64,000 nt of DNA, taken from assembly GCF_001571245.1 (NCBI RefSeq), contig NZ_BCTK01000013.1, positions 62,001-126,000 on the forward strand. Reading direction: 5' to 3'. Below the pieces are notes generated by a model. The model did not search any database. It was not told where the DNA came from and worked only from the letters and a program-made list of their open reading frames with translations. Below are positions 32,550 through 41,158 of the stretch, piece after piece. The position numbers and the translations under genes were made by a program. Within the stretch, counting starts at the first letter, position 1, and every line of letters begins with the position of its first letter. The stretch comes from Achromobacter piechaudii NBRC 102461 (GTDB lineage Bacteria > Pseudomonadota > Gammaproteobacteria > Burkholderiales > Burkholderiaceae_B).

Positions 32550-33071
32550 TCAGTCGATGCAGGGCAACTGCGGCTCGTTCCACCCGCCGGGACCATCGGC
32601 GGCGAGTGTCTGCTCGCGGAAGCGGCATAGTGGCGCATCGCATTCCTCGGCCAGCACGTCGGCTTCCTTCAAGAGCAGGATCGACCGGGGCTTGGCGCCC
32701 GAGATCTCGACCATATCGTCCACCGCGCGATATCCGCCGTGGCCCGACATGACGCAGATCACGGAGTAAGCGCGGATCGAGCGCCGCTGGCCTTGCAGGA
32801 ACGTCCGCATGGGCGCGGCCAGCGCGCGCATCCATACCGGCGCGATCAGGACCACATGGTCGAACTCGCCCAGCGGGGGGCCGCCGTAATGAATCGGGGC
32901 GCTGCGTTTGAGCAGGCTGTCGAGCACGCAGCGCAGGTCACCCATCAATCCGAAGCGCGGCGACGTGTCCCGGATTTCATGACAGGGCCAGCCCGTAATG
33001 GACGCCAGGCGGTGTGCGACGGTACGCCCGGTGCCCGTGCGCGAATAAAAGACGATGCCGATGTTTGCCAT
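32550..33071 (-). CDS. Flavodoxin-domain protein
   Basis: The 173-residue protein starts with the FMN phosphate-binding loop FYSRTGTGRTVA (residues 8-19). It continues with the flavodoxin-like elements VVLIAPVWMRALAAPMRTFL and YSVICVMSGHGGYRAVDDM. It carries electrons or acts as an FMN oxidoreductase in the cytosol; the sequence does not tell which partner. The ATG at 33071 is preferred over the ATG 6 bases upstream because GGGGG is then at 7-base spacing. An FNR-like box lies 59 bases upstream, suggesting induction at low oxygen. Confidence 0.82.
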   Translation of the reverse strand: MANIGIVFYSRTGTGRTVAHRLASITGWPCHEIRDTSPRFGLMGDLRCVLDSLLKRSAPIHYGGPPLGEFDHVVLIAPVWMRALAAPMRTFLQGQRRSIRAYSVICVMSGHGGYRAVDDMVEISGAKPRSILLLKEADVLAEECDAPLCRFREQTLAADGPGGWNEPQLPCID

Positions 33072-33129
33072 GGTCATTCCCCCTGCTGGCGGTGGAATTT
33101 CCATGTTGATCTTCTGCGCGGCGGCGATG

Positions 33130-33143
33130 TTGATCTGGGTCAA
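33130..33143. promoter_or_regulatory. FNR/ANR-like box upstream of the flavodoxin gene
   Basis: TTGAT-CTGG-GTCAA has one perfect FNR half-site and one with a single change from TTGAT-N4-ATCAA. The centre is about 66 bases upstream of the start codon, compatible with a class II position. Confidence 0.55.
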
Positions 33144-33165
33144 CAAACGGGGCGTGACCGGGCGG

Positions 33166-33984
33166 TCAGCGTGGGGTAGCCCCGCCGTCTGCGACGGGCA
33201 TTTCGTGCAAGGCGACGATTTCCGCATTGCCCCGCCTCAGCGCGGGATAACGCGTGCGCACCAGCGGATCGTGGCCCGGCACGATGTGCTCGGGCGATTC
33301 GGCGAATTTGATCAGCGTTTCGTAGCCCGCCAGCATGTCCGCCACGTTCAGCACGATCGGGAACGGCGCGTTCAGGCCCAGGTTGTCGTAGTAGTGGCTG
33401 GCGTCCGACGCCAGCACGACCCAGCCGCGCGCCGTGTGAACGCGCACCGCTTGCAGGCCCTGCGTGTGGCCGCCGATGTGCAGCAGTTGCAGCCCCGGCG
33501 CAAGTTCATCGTGCCCATGATAGAAGTCCACCCGCTTGTCATAGACCCCGCGCACCACATCGACCACGTCTTCCACGGCGTAGGCGTGGCGCAGTATGTC
33601 AAAGCGCATGTTGCAGCCGCAGGCGTAGTGCAGTTCGCTTTCTTGCAGGTGCAGCCGCGCGCGCGGCAGCTTGCGCAGGTTGCCGGCATGGTCGTAGTGC
33701 AGGTGCGTGACGATCACGTCCTGCACCTCGTCGGGCGCGATGCCCAGGTCCTTGAGGGCTTCGATGGGGCAGCGCAGGAATTCGCGCCCGCGCGTCTGGG
33801 CGGCGGCCTCGTTGAAGCCGGTATCGACCAGCCACACTCGCGCGTCGTGGCGGATGACCCAGACGAAATAATCCATGGGCATCGGGCCGTCGTGCGGGTC
33901 GGGCGGCGTAATGAAATTCTGGCCCCGCTGGCGCGCCACGGTGGCGTAGCGCAAGGCATAGACTTCGTGGTTCGGCAATGTCAT
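33166..33984 (-). CDS. MBL-fold hydrolase, N-acyl-homoserine-lactonase-like
   Basis: The 272-residue protein has the HxHxDH metal motif THLHYDHAG near residue 95, GGHTQGLQ, SDASHYYDN and a distal His in IVPGHDP, the arrangement of AHL-lactonase-type metallo-beta-lactamases. It begins 4 bases inside the end of the upstream alpha/beta-hydrolase gene (overlap ATGA), so the two are translationally coupled. In this operon with a hydrolase, a GntR regulator and a Liv-type transporter, a lactone or ester intermediate of a catabolic pathway is as likely a substrate as a quorum signal. Confidence 0.82.
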   Translation of the reverse strand: MTLPNHEVYALRYATVARQRGQNFITPPDPHDGPMPMDYFVWVIRHDARVWLVDTGFNEAAAQTRGREFLRCPIEALKDLGIAPDEVQDVIVTHLHYDHAGNLRKLPRARLHLQESELHYACGCNMRFDILRHAYAVEDVVDVVRGVYDKRVDFYHGHDELAPGLQLLHIGGHTQGLQAVRVHTARGWVVLASDASHYYDNLGLNAPFPIVLNVADMLAGYETLIKFAESPEHIVPGHDPLVRTRYPALRRGNAEIVALHEMPVADGGATPR

Positions 33985-35213
33985 GCGATTCCCCTGGCGC
34001 TGCGGATGTGCGCGAGTTCTGGCTTGAGGTAGTCCATCAGGCGCTGGGGGTTCTCCACCATGGGGAAGTGTCCCAGCTCCGGCATCTCGGTAAAGCGCGC
34101 ACCGGGGATCAGCGCGGCTACGCGGCGGCTGTCGGCCGGGCTGGCGGAATAGTCATAGGCCCCGGTCAGCAGCGACACGCCAAAGCGGCGGCTGTCCAGC
34201 CCGTTCAGGTGGGCGGCGGCGTCGAAGTCTTCGCTGTAGAAACAAAGGTCGTTGGCGTAGACCCCGTAGCCGCCTTGCGCGTAGATCCACGCGGCGTCGC
34301 GGCGCGCGGCAAGCGTGGCCGCCGGCCCCATCAGTCCGCGCACATAGGCGGGGTTGTGCGCCGCCTGATTGATCTGGGGATGGCACAGCATGGGCGTGCG
34401 CCGGCCGGCCGCCTTGTACGGTGCTTCCAGCGCCACCACGCCGGCCACGTCGTCCGGGCTGCGGGCGGCGGCCACCAACGCCATCGCCGCGCCCATCGAG
34501 CAGCCCAGCAGCACGGCCGGCGCGCGCGCCACCTGGCGGATAACGGCCACGCAGGTTTGCAGATAGGCCTCACGCGTCAGGCCGCCTTCCGTCCAGGCGC
34601 GGCCGGGCAGCGGCATGCTGCGGCCGTGGCTGGGCATGTCGAAGGCGATCATGCGCCATTGGTTTTGCAGGTCGGCGTCCGCCATCAGCGCGTGGAACTG
34701 GCGCGAATCCGCGCCCGCGGTGTGCAGCATCAGCAGCGGCGGACCGTCCGCCAGCCCGCTGGTTTCGTAATAGAGAGAGGCGGTCGTCGCGCCCAGTTGA
34801 AGATTGGCGTAATGACCCGAGATGGCGCTGCGGTCCAGCAGCTCGGGCGTGGCCTCGCACTGGCCCCGCAGGATCTCGAAAAGGCGTTCCAGCGGATGCA
34901 AAGCCTGGGCGATGGCCAGCGCGTCGCCTTTTACGCGCAGGCCCTGGGCCTGGCGCTGCGCGGCGGTGAACGAGTGGTAGCCCGGGGGTGGGGCGGGGTC
35001 CAGCAGCTTGCGCCAGGTATCCGGCGGGGCGCTGATGACAAGACACTGCGAAGGGGCGGCGGGCTGGCCCGCCCAGGCAAGCACCCGCTCTTGCGGGTCC
35101 GTGCCGGCTTGCAGCCAGATGGCGCAGGGCAGGCCCCTGGCGCCCGCGATGAATTCGCTATCCTGCTGCGCCAGAGCCGCCGCGGCTCTCAATTCCTGGA
35201 CGATCGCCTTCAC
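33981..35213 (-). CDS. Alpha/beta hydrolase with N-terminal SCP2-like domain
   Basis: The 410-residue protein has an N-terminal domain (about 1-115) that resembles an SCP2/sterol-carrier-like fold, followed by an alpha/beta hydrolase (about 130-410). The hydrolase has oxyanion motif LMLHTAG, nucleophile elbow GCSMGAA and a catalytic His in LGHFPMVENP. Translation starts at GTG 35213, supported by AGGAGA 8 bases upstream, inside the end of the GntR gene. It is followed with a 4-base overlap by the MBL hydrolase. It probably hydrolyses an ester or C-C bond in a catabolic route; the N-terminal domain may bind a hydrophobic substrate. Confidence 0.8.
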   Translation of the reverse strand: MKAIVQELRAAAALAQQDSEFIAGARGLPCAIWLQAGTDPQERVLAWAGQPAAPSQCLVISAPPDTWRKLLDPAPPPGYHSFTAAQRQAQGLRVKGDALAIAQALHPLERLFEILRGQCEATPELLDRSAISGHYANLQLGATTASLYYETSGLADGPPLLMLHTAGADSRQFHALMADADLQNQWRMIAFDMPSHGRSMPLPGRAWTEGGLTREAYLQTCVAVIRQVARAPAVLLGCSMGAAMALVAAARSPDDVAGVVALEAPYKAAGRRTPMLCHPQINQAAHNPAYVRGLMGPAATLAARRDAAWIYAQGGYGVYANDLCFYSEDFDAAAHLNGLDSRRFGVSLLTGAYDYSASPADSRRVAALIPGARFTEMPELGHFPMVENPQRLMDYLKPELAHIRSARGIA

Positions 35214-35898
35214 TTGTGGATGTCTCCTCTTGTTGGCGCCTCAGCACATCCAGCGCGGTGCGTTCCGCGTTCACGATGTGCTGTTGTGCGGCCGTTTGGG
35301 CGCCTTGTGGATCCCGAGCCTGGATGCGCTCGAAGATGTGGTCGATTTCGGCCATGCTTTCCGGCAGCCGTTCCGGGCGCGCGAACGACGTGGCGCGCAG
35401 TAGGTTGATGCGCGACAGCAGGCCGGGCAGCATGTCCTTGATCAGATCGTTGTCGCAGGCAGACAGCAGCACGTCGTAGAAGTCGCGCTTGGCGGCCAGC
35501 AAGGCCGATTTGTTGCTGCCCTTGGCCTGGCGATGCAGCGCATCCACGGCCTTGCGCAGCCGTTCGACGTCGGCGTCGCTGGCCAGCCGCGCGAATTCAT
35601 GCGCGGCGAAACCTTCCAACAGGGCGCGCAGCGCATACAGATCGCGCGCAGCCTTCTCGGTAATGCGCACGACCGTCGGGCCGCGATGCGGCTCGATCGA
35701 AATCAGGCGTTCGGCTTCCAGGGTGCGCAGCGCCTCGCGCAGCGTGCTGCGGCTGATGTTCAGCTGTTCGCACAATTCGGCTTCGCGCAGGCGCTCGCCG
35801 CCTTTGATGCGTCCGTCCATGATGGAGGCACGCAGGAATTCCTCGACGCGGGTGCGCAAGGTGGTCGGTTTTTCAAATACTGCGCCGGTGGGGGGCAT
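35158..35898 (-). CDS. GntR-family regulator, FCD (FadR-like) type
   Basis: The 246-residue protein has an N-terminal winged HTH (LREAELCEQLNISRSTLREALRTLEAERLISI, about 33-65) and an all-helical FCD ligand domain (about 85-220) with the His/Asp metal and effector residues typical of the group. The ATG at 35898 starts the conserved region. Its 3' end overlaps the alpha/beta-hydrolase gene by 56 bases, so it heads that operon. A perfect TTGTCCGACAA-type operator at 40630-40646 is its likely target, controlling the divergent transport and catabolic genes. Confidence 0.9.
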   Translation of the reverse strand: MPPTGAVFEKPTTLRTRVEEFLRASIMDGRIKGGERLREAELCEQLNISRSTLREALRTLEAERLISIEPHRGPTVVRITEKAARDLYALRALLEGFAAHEFARLASDADVERLRKAVDALHRQAKGSNKSALLAAKRDFYDVLLSACDNDLIKDMLPGLLSRINLLRATSFARPERLPESMAEIDHIFERIQARDPQGAQTAAQQHIVNAERTALDVLRRQQEETSTSEGDRPGIESRGGSGAAG

Positions 35899-36012
35899 GG
35901 CTGTCTCTCGCTTAGCGTAGCGGGGCACGCGCGCGGCAAGGGCTTGTGGCCCGTCCACGGCGAACCGCCGGTGAAACGTAAAGACGCAATATATCCCGCC
36001 GCCCGGCCATCG

Positions 36013-36726
36013 CTATAGCCCGAGGTAGGCGGTGCGCACGCGGCTGTCTTCCAGCAGCGCATCGCTGGGGCCGGACAGCACCATCGATCCCGATTGCAGC
36101 ACGTAGGCGGTTTGCGCCACCGACAGCGCCAGCCGGGTGTTCTGCTCGACCAGCAGGATCGTCAGGCCGCTGCGATGGATGTCGATCATCGCCTGGTGCA
36201 TTTCCTCGACGATCTTGGGCGCCAGCCCATGGCTGGGTTCGTCCAGCAGCAGCAGGCGAGGCTCCAGCATCAGCGCGCGCCCGAAGGCCACCATCTGCTG
36301 TTCGCCCCCGGACAGCGTGCCCGCATGCTGGCGACGCCGTTCGCGCAGCCGGGGAAACAGCGCATAGATGCGCTCGCACATGCGCTTCAGGCCGGCCGCG
36401 TCGTGGCGCCGGGTGTAGCCGCCCAGGTACAGGTTTTCTTCGACCGTCATGTCGGGGAAAACGTGGCGGCCTTCGGGTACGTGCGCGATGCCCAGTTCCG
36501 GAATGCGGTGCGCGGGCAGGCGCAGGATGTCCTGGCCATCGAAGACGATGCGGCCGCTGACCTTGTCCAGCAGCCCCGAGATGCAGCGCAGCAGCGTGCT
36601 CTTGCCCGCCGTGTTGGCGCCCACCACCGCGATGAAGCCGCCGTCCGGCACGTCCAGCGACACCTCGTGCAGCACGGGGCTGCGGTCATACGAGGCCGTC
36701 AGCCCCTGGATCTGCAACAGGCTCAT
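36013..36726 (-). CDS. Branched-chain-type ABC transporter ATPase (LivF-like)
   Basis: The 237-residue ATPase has Walker A GANTAGKST near residue 36, Q-loop VPEGRHVFP (LivF hallmark), signature LSGGEQQMVAFGRAL and Walker B LLLLDEPSHGL. It is the last gene of the LivK-H-M-G-F operon and energises import together with LivG. Its start overlaps the LivG stop by 4 bases. The Walker A has N-T-A in place of the common N-G-A, still compatible with function. Confidence 0.9.
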   Translation of the reverse strand: MSLLQIQGLTASYDRSPVLHEVSLDVPDGGFIAVVGANTAGKSTLLRCISGLLDKVSGRIVFDGQDILRLPAHRIPELGIAHVPEGRHVFPDMTVEENLYLGGYTRRHDAAGLKRMCERIYALFPRLRERRRQHAGTLSGGEQQMVAFGRALMLEPRLLLLDEPSHGLAPKIVEEMHQAMIDIHRSGLTILLVEQNTRLALSVAQTAYVLQSGSMVLSGPSDALLEDSRVRTAYLGL

Positions 36727-37463
36727 GCGGCCACCTCCGACTCTTCCATGGATTTGCCCAGGTAGACCTCGATCACCGTGGGATCGGACGCGATGGCGGC
36801 GGGGCTGCCTTCGGCAATCTTCTGGCCGAAGGACAGCACCAGGATGCGGTTGCACAGGCGCATGATGGCGCGCATGTGATGTTCAACCACGATGAAGGTG
36901 ATGCCGGCCTCGTCGCGCAAGGTGCGGATCAGGTCCAGCAGCGCGTCCATTTCGGTTTCGTTCAGCGCCGCCATCACCTCGTCCAGCAGGAAGACCTTGG
37001 GATCGGTGCACAGCGCGCGGGCCAGTTCCACGCGCGCCTGTTCGGGAAATGAGAGTTCGCCGGCCGGCTTGGCGGCAATGGCCGACAGGCCGACTCGGTC
37101 CAGGTTATCGCGGGCAAGCTGGCGCGCGCGCGGCACGTCATGGCGCAAGAGCCCGCCCACCAGCACGTTGTCCAGCACCGTCATCTCGGGAAACAGCGCC
37201 ACGTTCTGGAAGGTCTTGGTCATGCCGCGCGCCGCGATCTGGTGGGGGCGCAGGCCGCTCACGTCCTCGCCGTCCAGTTCGATGCGCCCGCCCTGGCTGG
37301 CGTACAGCCCGACCAGCAGGTTGAACAAGGTGGTCTTGCCCGCGCCGTTCGGGCCGATCAGGCCCAGGATGTCGCCGCGCGCCACGCTGAACGATACGTT
37401 GTCCACTGCCTTGAGCCCGCCGAAGCGGCGCTGCACGTTCGATACCTTCAGGATGTCAGGCAT
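36723..37463 (-). CDS. Branched-chain-type ABC transporter ATPase (LivG-like)
   Basis: The 246-residue ATPase has Walker A GPNGAGKTTL near residue 37, KTFQNVALFPEMTVLDNV (Q-loop), signature LSFPEQARVELARAL and Walker B VFLLDEVMAAL, where the usual Pro after Glu is Val. The C-terminus has the LivG-type FIVVEHHMRAIM switch. It overlaps LivM upstream by 8 bases and LivF downstream by 4. The transporter's substrate is probably a carboxylic or aromatic acid rather than leucine, given the catabolic genes around it. Confidence 0.9.
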   Translation of the reverse strand: MPDILKVSNVQRRFGGLKAVDNVSFSVARGDILGLIGPNGAGKTTLFNLLVGLYASQGGRIELDGEDVSGLRPHQIAARGMTKTFQNVALFPEMTVLDNVLVGGLLRHDVPRARQLARDNLDRVGLSAIAAKPAGELSFPEQARVELARALCTDPKVFLLDEVMAALNETEMDALLDLIRTLRDEAGITFIVVEHHMRAIMRLCNRILVLSFGQKIAEGSPAAIASDPTVIEVYLGKSMEESEVAA

Positions 37464-38433
37464 GCTGGCCTCGCGTCAGGTTGCGCAGCCGCGTCCACAA
37501 CGCCGACAGGCCGCGCGGTTCGATCAGGATGATGGCGATCAGGATCAGCCCGAACGCCAGTTGCGACACGCCCGCCGTGTGGCCTGACAGCCAATCGTTG
37601 AACACTTCTTCCAGCGGGATGATGACCAGCGCGCCGATCAGCGGGCCGGCCACCGTGCCCACGCCGCCGATGATGCAGATCAGCGCGACGCGCACCGAAA
37701 TGCCCACCAGCGAGAACACCGTGTCGGGGTCGAAGAAGTAGATGAACTGCGCATACAGCGTGCCGCAGGCGCCCATCAACGCGGCCGATATCACGGCGGC
37801 CAGAATGCGCGTGCGCGCCGTGTTCACGCCGATCACTTCCGCCGCCTGCGGATTGGCCTTGACCGCGCGCAGCCGGTAACCCAGGCGCGAATGGCTGATC
37901 AGCGCGAAGACCACCGAGGTGATCAGCGCGGCCCCCAGCATCAGGTAGTAGTACGGGATGCTGGACTTGAACTGCATCTGCGCAAAACCTTCCGAGTAGG
38001 GGATGGACAGCCCGACCGGCCCGCGCGTCACCGACGCCCAGGTGTTGGCGATGGCGCGCAGCACCTCGCCGAAGGCCAGCGTGGCCAACGCGAAATAGTG
38101 GCCGCGCAAGCGCATGGTAGGCAGACTGAGCAGCGCGCCGGCCACCGCCGCCACCGCCATCGCCGCCACGATGCCCAGCCACGGCGAAATGCCGTAGCGC
38201 ATCAGCAGCAGGGTAGAGGTATAGGCGCCCAGGCCGAAGAACGCCGCGTGCCCCAGGGAAATCTGGTTGGCCAGGCCGCCCACGATGTTCCAGGACTGGC
38301 CCATCGCGGCAAACAGCAGCACCAGCGTCAGGACGCGGATGCCGTAGCCCTGGTCTTCCATCAACCACGGCGCGGCCAGCGCAATGGCCAGCAGCGCGGC
38401 CCAGGGCAGGGATTGTCGAGTCATGGCCATCAT
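37456..38433 (-). CDS. Branched-chain-type ABC permease (LivM-like)
   Basis: The 325-residue permease has about nine membrane segments and the LivM signature NIVGGLANQISLGHAAFFGLGAYT near residue 50. The start at 38433 (ATGATG) overlaps the LivH stop (TGA at 38432-38430). It pairs with LivH to form the membrane channel of the importer. Confidence 0.9.
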   Translation of the reverse strand: MMAMTRQSLPWAALLAIALAAPWLMEDQGYGIRVLTLVLLFAAMGQSWNIVGGLANQISLGHAAFFGLGAYTSTLLLMRYGISPWLGIVAAMAVAAVAGALLSLPTMRLRGHYFALATLAFGEVLRAIANTWASVTRGPVGLSIPYSEGFAQMQFKSSIPYYYLMLGAALITSVVFALISHSRLGYRLRAVKANPQAAEVIGVNTARTRILAAVISAALMGACGTLYAQFIYFFDPDTVFSLVGISVRVALICIIGGVGTVAGPLIGALVIIPLEEVFNDWLSGHTAGVSQLAFGLILIAIILIEPRGLSALWTRLRNLTRGQHA

Positions 38434-39290
38434 GCAGCCCTTTTCAAAAGACCTTCCGGGCGCACGGCCAGGACGAGAATGAAGATCGCGAACAGCACCA
38501 GGTTCTGCAATTGCATGGGCAGCACCAACGAGGACAGCGACTGGATCACGCCGACCGCGATGCCGCCCACCACTGCGCCCATCACGCTGCCCAGGCCGCC
38601 CAGCACCACGGCCGTGAACATCAGCACGCTGAACTGCGCGCCGACGGTGGTGGAGGCGGTCAGGTAGGGCAGGATGATGCCGCCGCCCAGCGCGGTCAGC
38701 CCCACGCCCAGCCCGAAGGCCAACTGATGCACGCGATGGGTGGAGATGCCTGACAGCCGCGCGGCCATCGGGTCCTGGGCGGTGGCGCGCACCGCCATGC
38801 CCCACCAGGTTTTCTTCAGCACCCACCACAGCGTCAGCCCGGCCACCGAGGCCACCGTGAAGGCCAGCAGATACGGCGCGCTAAAGAGAATCGGGCCGAG
38901 CGCCAGCGCCGTCATCTGATAGGACGTCTGCACCGAGCGGAACTCGGACCCGAACAGGATCAGCGCCAGGTTCTCCATGACGATGAGCAGGCCCACCGTC
39001 AGGAAAATCTGCGCCACCGCAGGCGCCTTGAGCACCCGGTTGATCAGGAATTTCTGAGTCAGCACGCCCAGCACGAAAGCCACCGCGAAGGACAGCAAGG
39101 ATCCGATCAGCGGATCCAGCCCCAGCAGTTTCCACGCGAAGTACGCGACGAACATGCCCACCATCAGAAACTCGGCCTGGGCGAAGTTGACGATGGACAC
39201 CACCCCGAAAACGAGCGTGAGCCCGATCGAGATGACCGCGTAAACGCCGCCCAGCAAAATGCCGTCCACCAGCGCCTGCAAGAATTGCAT
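38430..39290 (-). CDS. Branched-chain-type ABC permease (LivH-like)
   Basis: The 286-residue permease has about eight membrane segments and the LivH motif YAVISIGLTLVFGVVSIVNFAQAEFLMVG near the N-terminus. It starts 27 bases after the binding-protein gene and overlaps LivM by 4 bases, so it belongs to the same operon. Confidence 0.9.
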   Translation of the reverse strand: MQFLQALVDGILLGGVYAVISIGLTLVFGVVSIVNFAQAEFLMVGMFVAYFAWKLLGLDPLIGSLLSFAVAFVLGVLTQKFLINRVLKAPAVAQIFLTVGLLIVMENLALILFGSEFRSVQTSYQMTALALGPILFSAPYLLAFTVASVAGLTLWWVLKKTWWGMAVRATAQDPMAARLSGISTHRVHQLAFGLGVGLTALGGGIILPYLTASTTVGAQFSVLMFTAVVLGGLGSVMGAVVGGIAVGVIQSLSSLVLPMQLQNLVLFAIFILVLAVRPEGLLKRAA

Positions 39291-39317
39291 GACAGTCCTC
39301 CGAGATGCGCTGCGCGT

Positions 39318-40538
39318 TCAGCTGGCGGTGATGACGCGGCCCTTGGCCAGCGCCTGCGGCCACACCGAGACCAGCTCGTTGTTCTGCCACTGGACCATGA
39401 TGGGTTGCGCCAGCGTGTTCAGGCCGCTGGCGTCGAAATGCACGCCGCCGCCCGACATTACGCCGGCCCAGCCCTGGTCATACTTCTTGGCGCGCAGCGC
39501 CTGCGAGACCGCTTCGGGCTTGTCGGATGCCGCCACTTCCAGAGCCTGCGCCAGCACGCCGACGCACACCGCGTGTTCCAGCGCCTCGTGCGGCATGAAG
39601 GTGCCGAAGCGCTTGCGATAGCGCTCGGTGTATTCGGGCGCCTGGTCGTAATTGGCGGGCGCGATCGACAGCACGGCCTGGGAATATTGGCCCAGCGCCT
39701 TGGCGAAGTCGGGAATCACATAGCCCGCCGCGCCGCCTACGATGGGCACCGTCAGCCGCTGTTGGCGCATCACGCGGATGATCAGCAGGCTGTCGTTCAG
39801 ATAGGAAATCGGGAACACGATCTGGGCGTCCGACGCGCGCAGCTTGCTGATCAGCGGCGTGACGTCGGTGATGCCCAGCGGGTAGGCCTCATCCAGCGCA
39901 ATCTGCGCGCCGGCGGCCTTGGCCGCGTTGCGCACGCCCACGGCTTGCGAGGTGCCATAGGCCGTGTCTTCGTACAGCAGCGCGATCTTCTTGATGTCGG
40001 ACGCGCCCGCCACGACCGAAGCCGCATAGTCGTACTGCGCCCGGCCCAGCACCGAGCCCTTGGAGACGACCTGGAAGATGTGTTTGAAGCCGCGCTCGGT
40101 CAGCACGTCCGAGAACGACATCGTCAACAGCGGGATGCCGCGGCGCTCGGTGACTTCGGACACCGCCAGCGTCAGCGACGAGGCGTACGCGCCGATCAGC
40201 GCCACGCAGCGGTTCTGCGTGATGAGGCGCTGCGCGACGGTGGCGGCGGTGGTGGGCTGCGACGTGGCGTCCGCGATGATGAGCTTGAGCTTGGCCCCGC
40301 CCAGCGACTTGATGCCGCCCGCCGCGTTGATCTCGTCGGCGGCCAGCTCCAGCCCTTGCCGCGAATTGATGCCGAACTGCGCGTTGGCGCCCGACAGCGG
40401 CAGGATCACGCCGACATTGATTTCGGCCGGGGCGGCCAGCGCCGGCCTGGGCAGGGCGGCCGCCAGCGCCACCGCGCCCAGTCCAGCGACAAATTCCCGG
40501 CGCCCTGGGCGCACGGCCTGTTTGGGGTTGCTTTTCAT
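39318..40538 (-). CDS. Periplasmic substrate-binding protein (LivK-like)
   Basis: The 406-residue type I periplasmic binding protein has a Tat-like signal (RREFVAGLGAVALAAALP) after a basic N-terminus. The mature start INVGVILPLSGANAQFG is typical of branched-chain amino acid or aromatic-acid binding proteins. The ATG at 40538 gives the signal peptide; the longer frame upstream is not protein-like. It is the first gene of the Liv-type operon and faces the decarboxylase gene across a 206-base promoter region containing the putative GntR operator. Confidence 0.9.
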   Translation of the reverse strand: MKSNPKQAVRPGRREFVAGLGAVALAAALPRPALAAPAEINVGVILPLSGANAQFGINSRQGLELAADEINAAGGIKSLGGAKLKLIIADATSQPTTAATVAQRLITQNRCVALIGAYASSLTLAVSEVTERRGIPLLTMSFSDVLTERGFKHIFQVVSKGSVLGRAQYDYAASVVAGASDIKKIALLYEDTAYGTSQAVGVRNAAKAAGAQIALDEAYPLGITDVTPLISKLRASDAQIVFPISYLNDSLLIIRVMRQQRLTVPIVGGAAGYVIPDFAKALGQYSQAVLSIAPANYDQAPEYTERYRKRFGTFMPHEALEHAVCVGVLAQALEVAASDKPEAVSQALRAKKYDQGWAGVMSGGGVHFDASGLNTLAQPIMVQWQNNELVSVWPQALAKGRVITAS

Positions 40539-40629
40539 TGCTTGTCTCCTGGCTTTTGTGGGTTGAGGCGCACGGCAGCCAGCCCGGCGCTTTGCCGCAT
40601 TATTGTGCTCATTTTTTAAGCAGTCAAGA

Positions 40630-40646
40630 AGATTGTCCGACAATCT
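40630..40646. promoter_or_regulatory. Palindromic operator for a FadR/FCD-type GntR regulator
   Basis: AGATTGTC-C-GACAATCT is a perfect 17-base palindrome whose centre TTGTCCGACAA fits the FadR-subfamily pattern TNGTNNNACNA. It lies in the divergent promoter region between the Liv-type operon and the 40745 gene; the GntR gene at 35158-35898 is the likely partner. Confidence 0.6.
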
Positions 40647-40744
40647 GACTATTGACGTTCCGACAAAAATTGGCTGACAATCGCTCAAACCAGATCGAGC
40701 AGACGCCCGGTTTGAAGCCCGTCACCATCACCAACGAGGAATCC

Positions 40745-41158
40745 ATGGCAGACACCAAATCCGAAACCCAGGCCCTGTTCGACGAAGGCCTGAAGCTGCG
40801 CCGCGAAGTGCTGGGCGCTGAGTACGTGGACGGTTCGCTGGCCCGCGCCAACGACTTCATGATGGCGTTCCAGCACATCACGACCGAATGGTGCTGGGGC
40901 TACGCCTGGGGCCGCCCGGGCCTGGAAAAGAAGACGCGCAGCATGCTGAACCTGGCCATGCTGACGGCGCTGAACCGTCCGGCCGAAATCAAGCTGCACG
41001 TCAAAGGCGCGCTGAACAATGGCGTGACCGTTGAAGAGATCAAGGAAATCCTGCTGCAAGCGACCGTGTACTGCGGTATCCCGGCCGGCCTGGACGCCTT
41101 CAAGGTCGCCAACCAGGTGCTGGAAGAAGAGGGCGCCTTCAAGGCGCAGCAAGCATGA
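40745..41158 (+). CDS. 4-carboxymuconolactone-decarboxylase-like protein
   Basis: The 137-residue all-helical protein of the PcaC type has ITTEWCWGYAWGRPGLEKKTRSMLNLAM, then the HVKGALNNGVTVEEIKEILLQATVYCG core. PcaC decarboxylates carboxymuconolactone in the protocatechuate branch; relatives act on other beta-keto acids or lactones. The ATG at 40745 fits the PcaC N-terminus. It overlaps the next gene by 4 bases and is the first gene of a catabolic operon. Confidence 0.85.
   Translation: MADTKSETQALFDEGLKLRREVLGAEYVDGSLARANDFMMAFQHITTEWCWGYAWGRPGLEKKTRSMLNLAMLTALNRPAEIKLHVKGALNNGVTVEEIKEILLQATVYCGIPAGLDAFKVANQVLEEEGAFKAQQA

Noticed and set aside
40659..40690. FNR-like box near ATTGACGTTCCGACAA
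   Set aside because: The arms are not an inverted TTGAC-N4-GTCAA; only one half-site is present.
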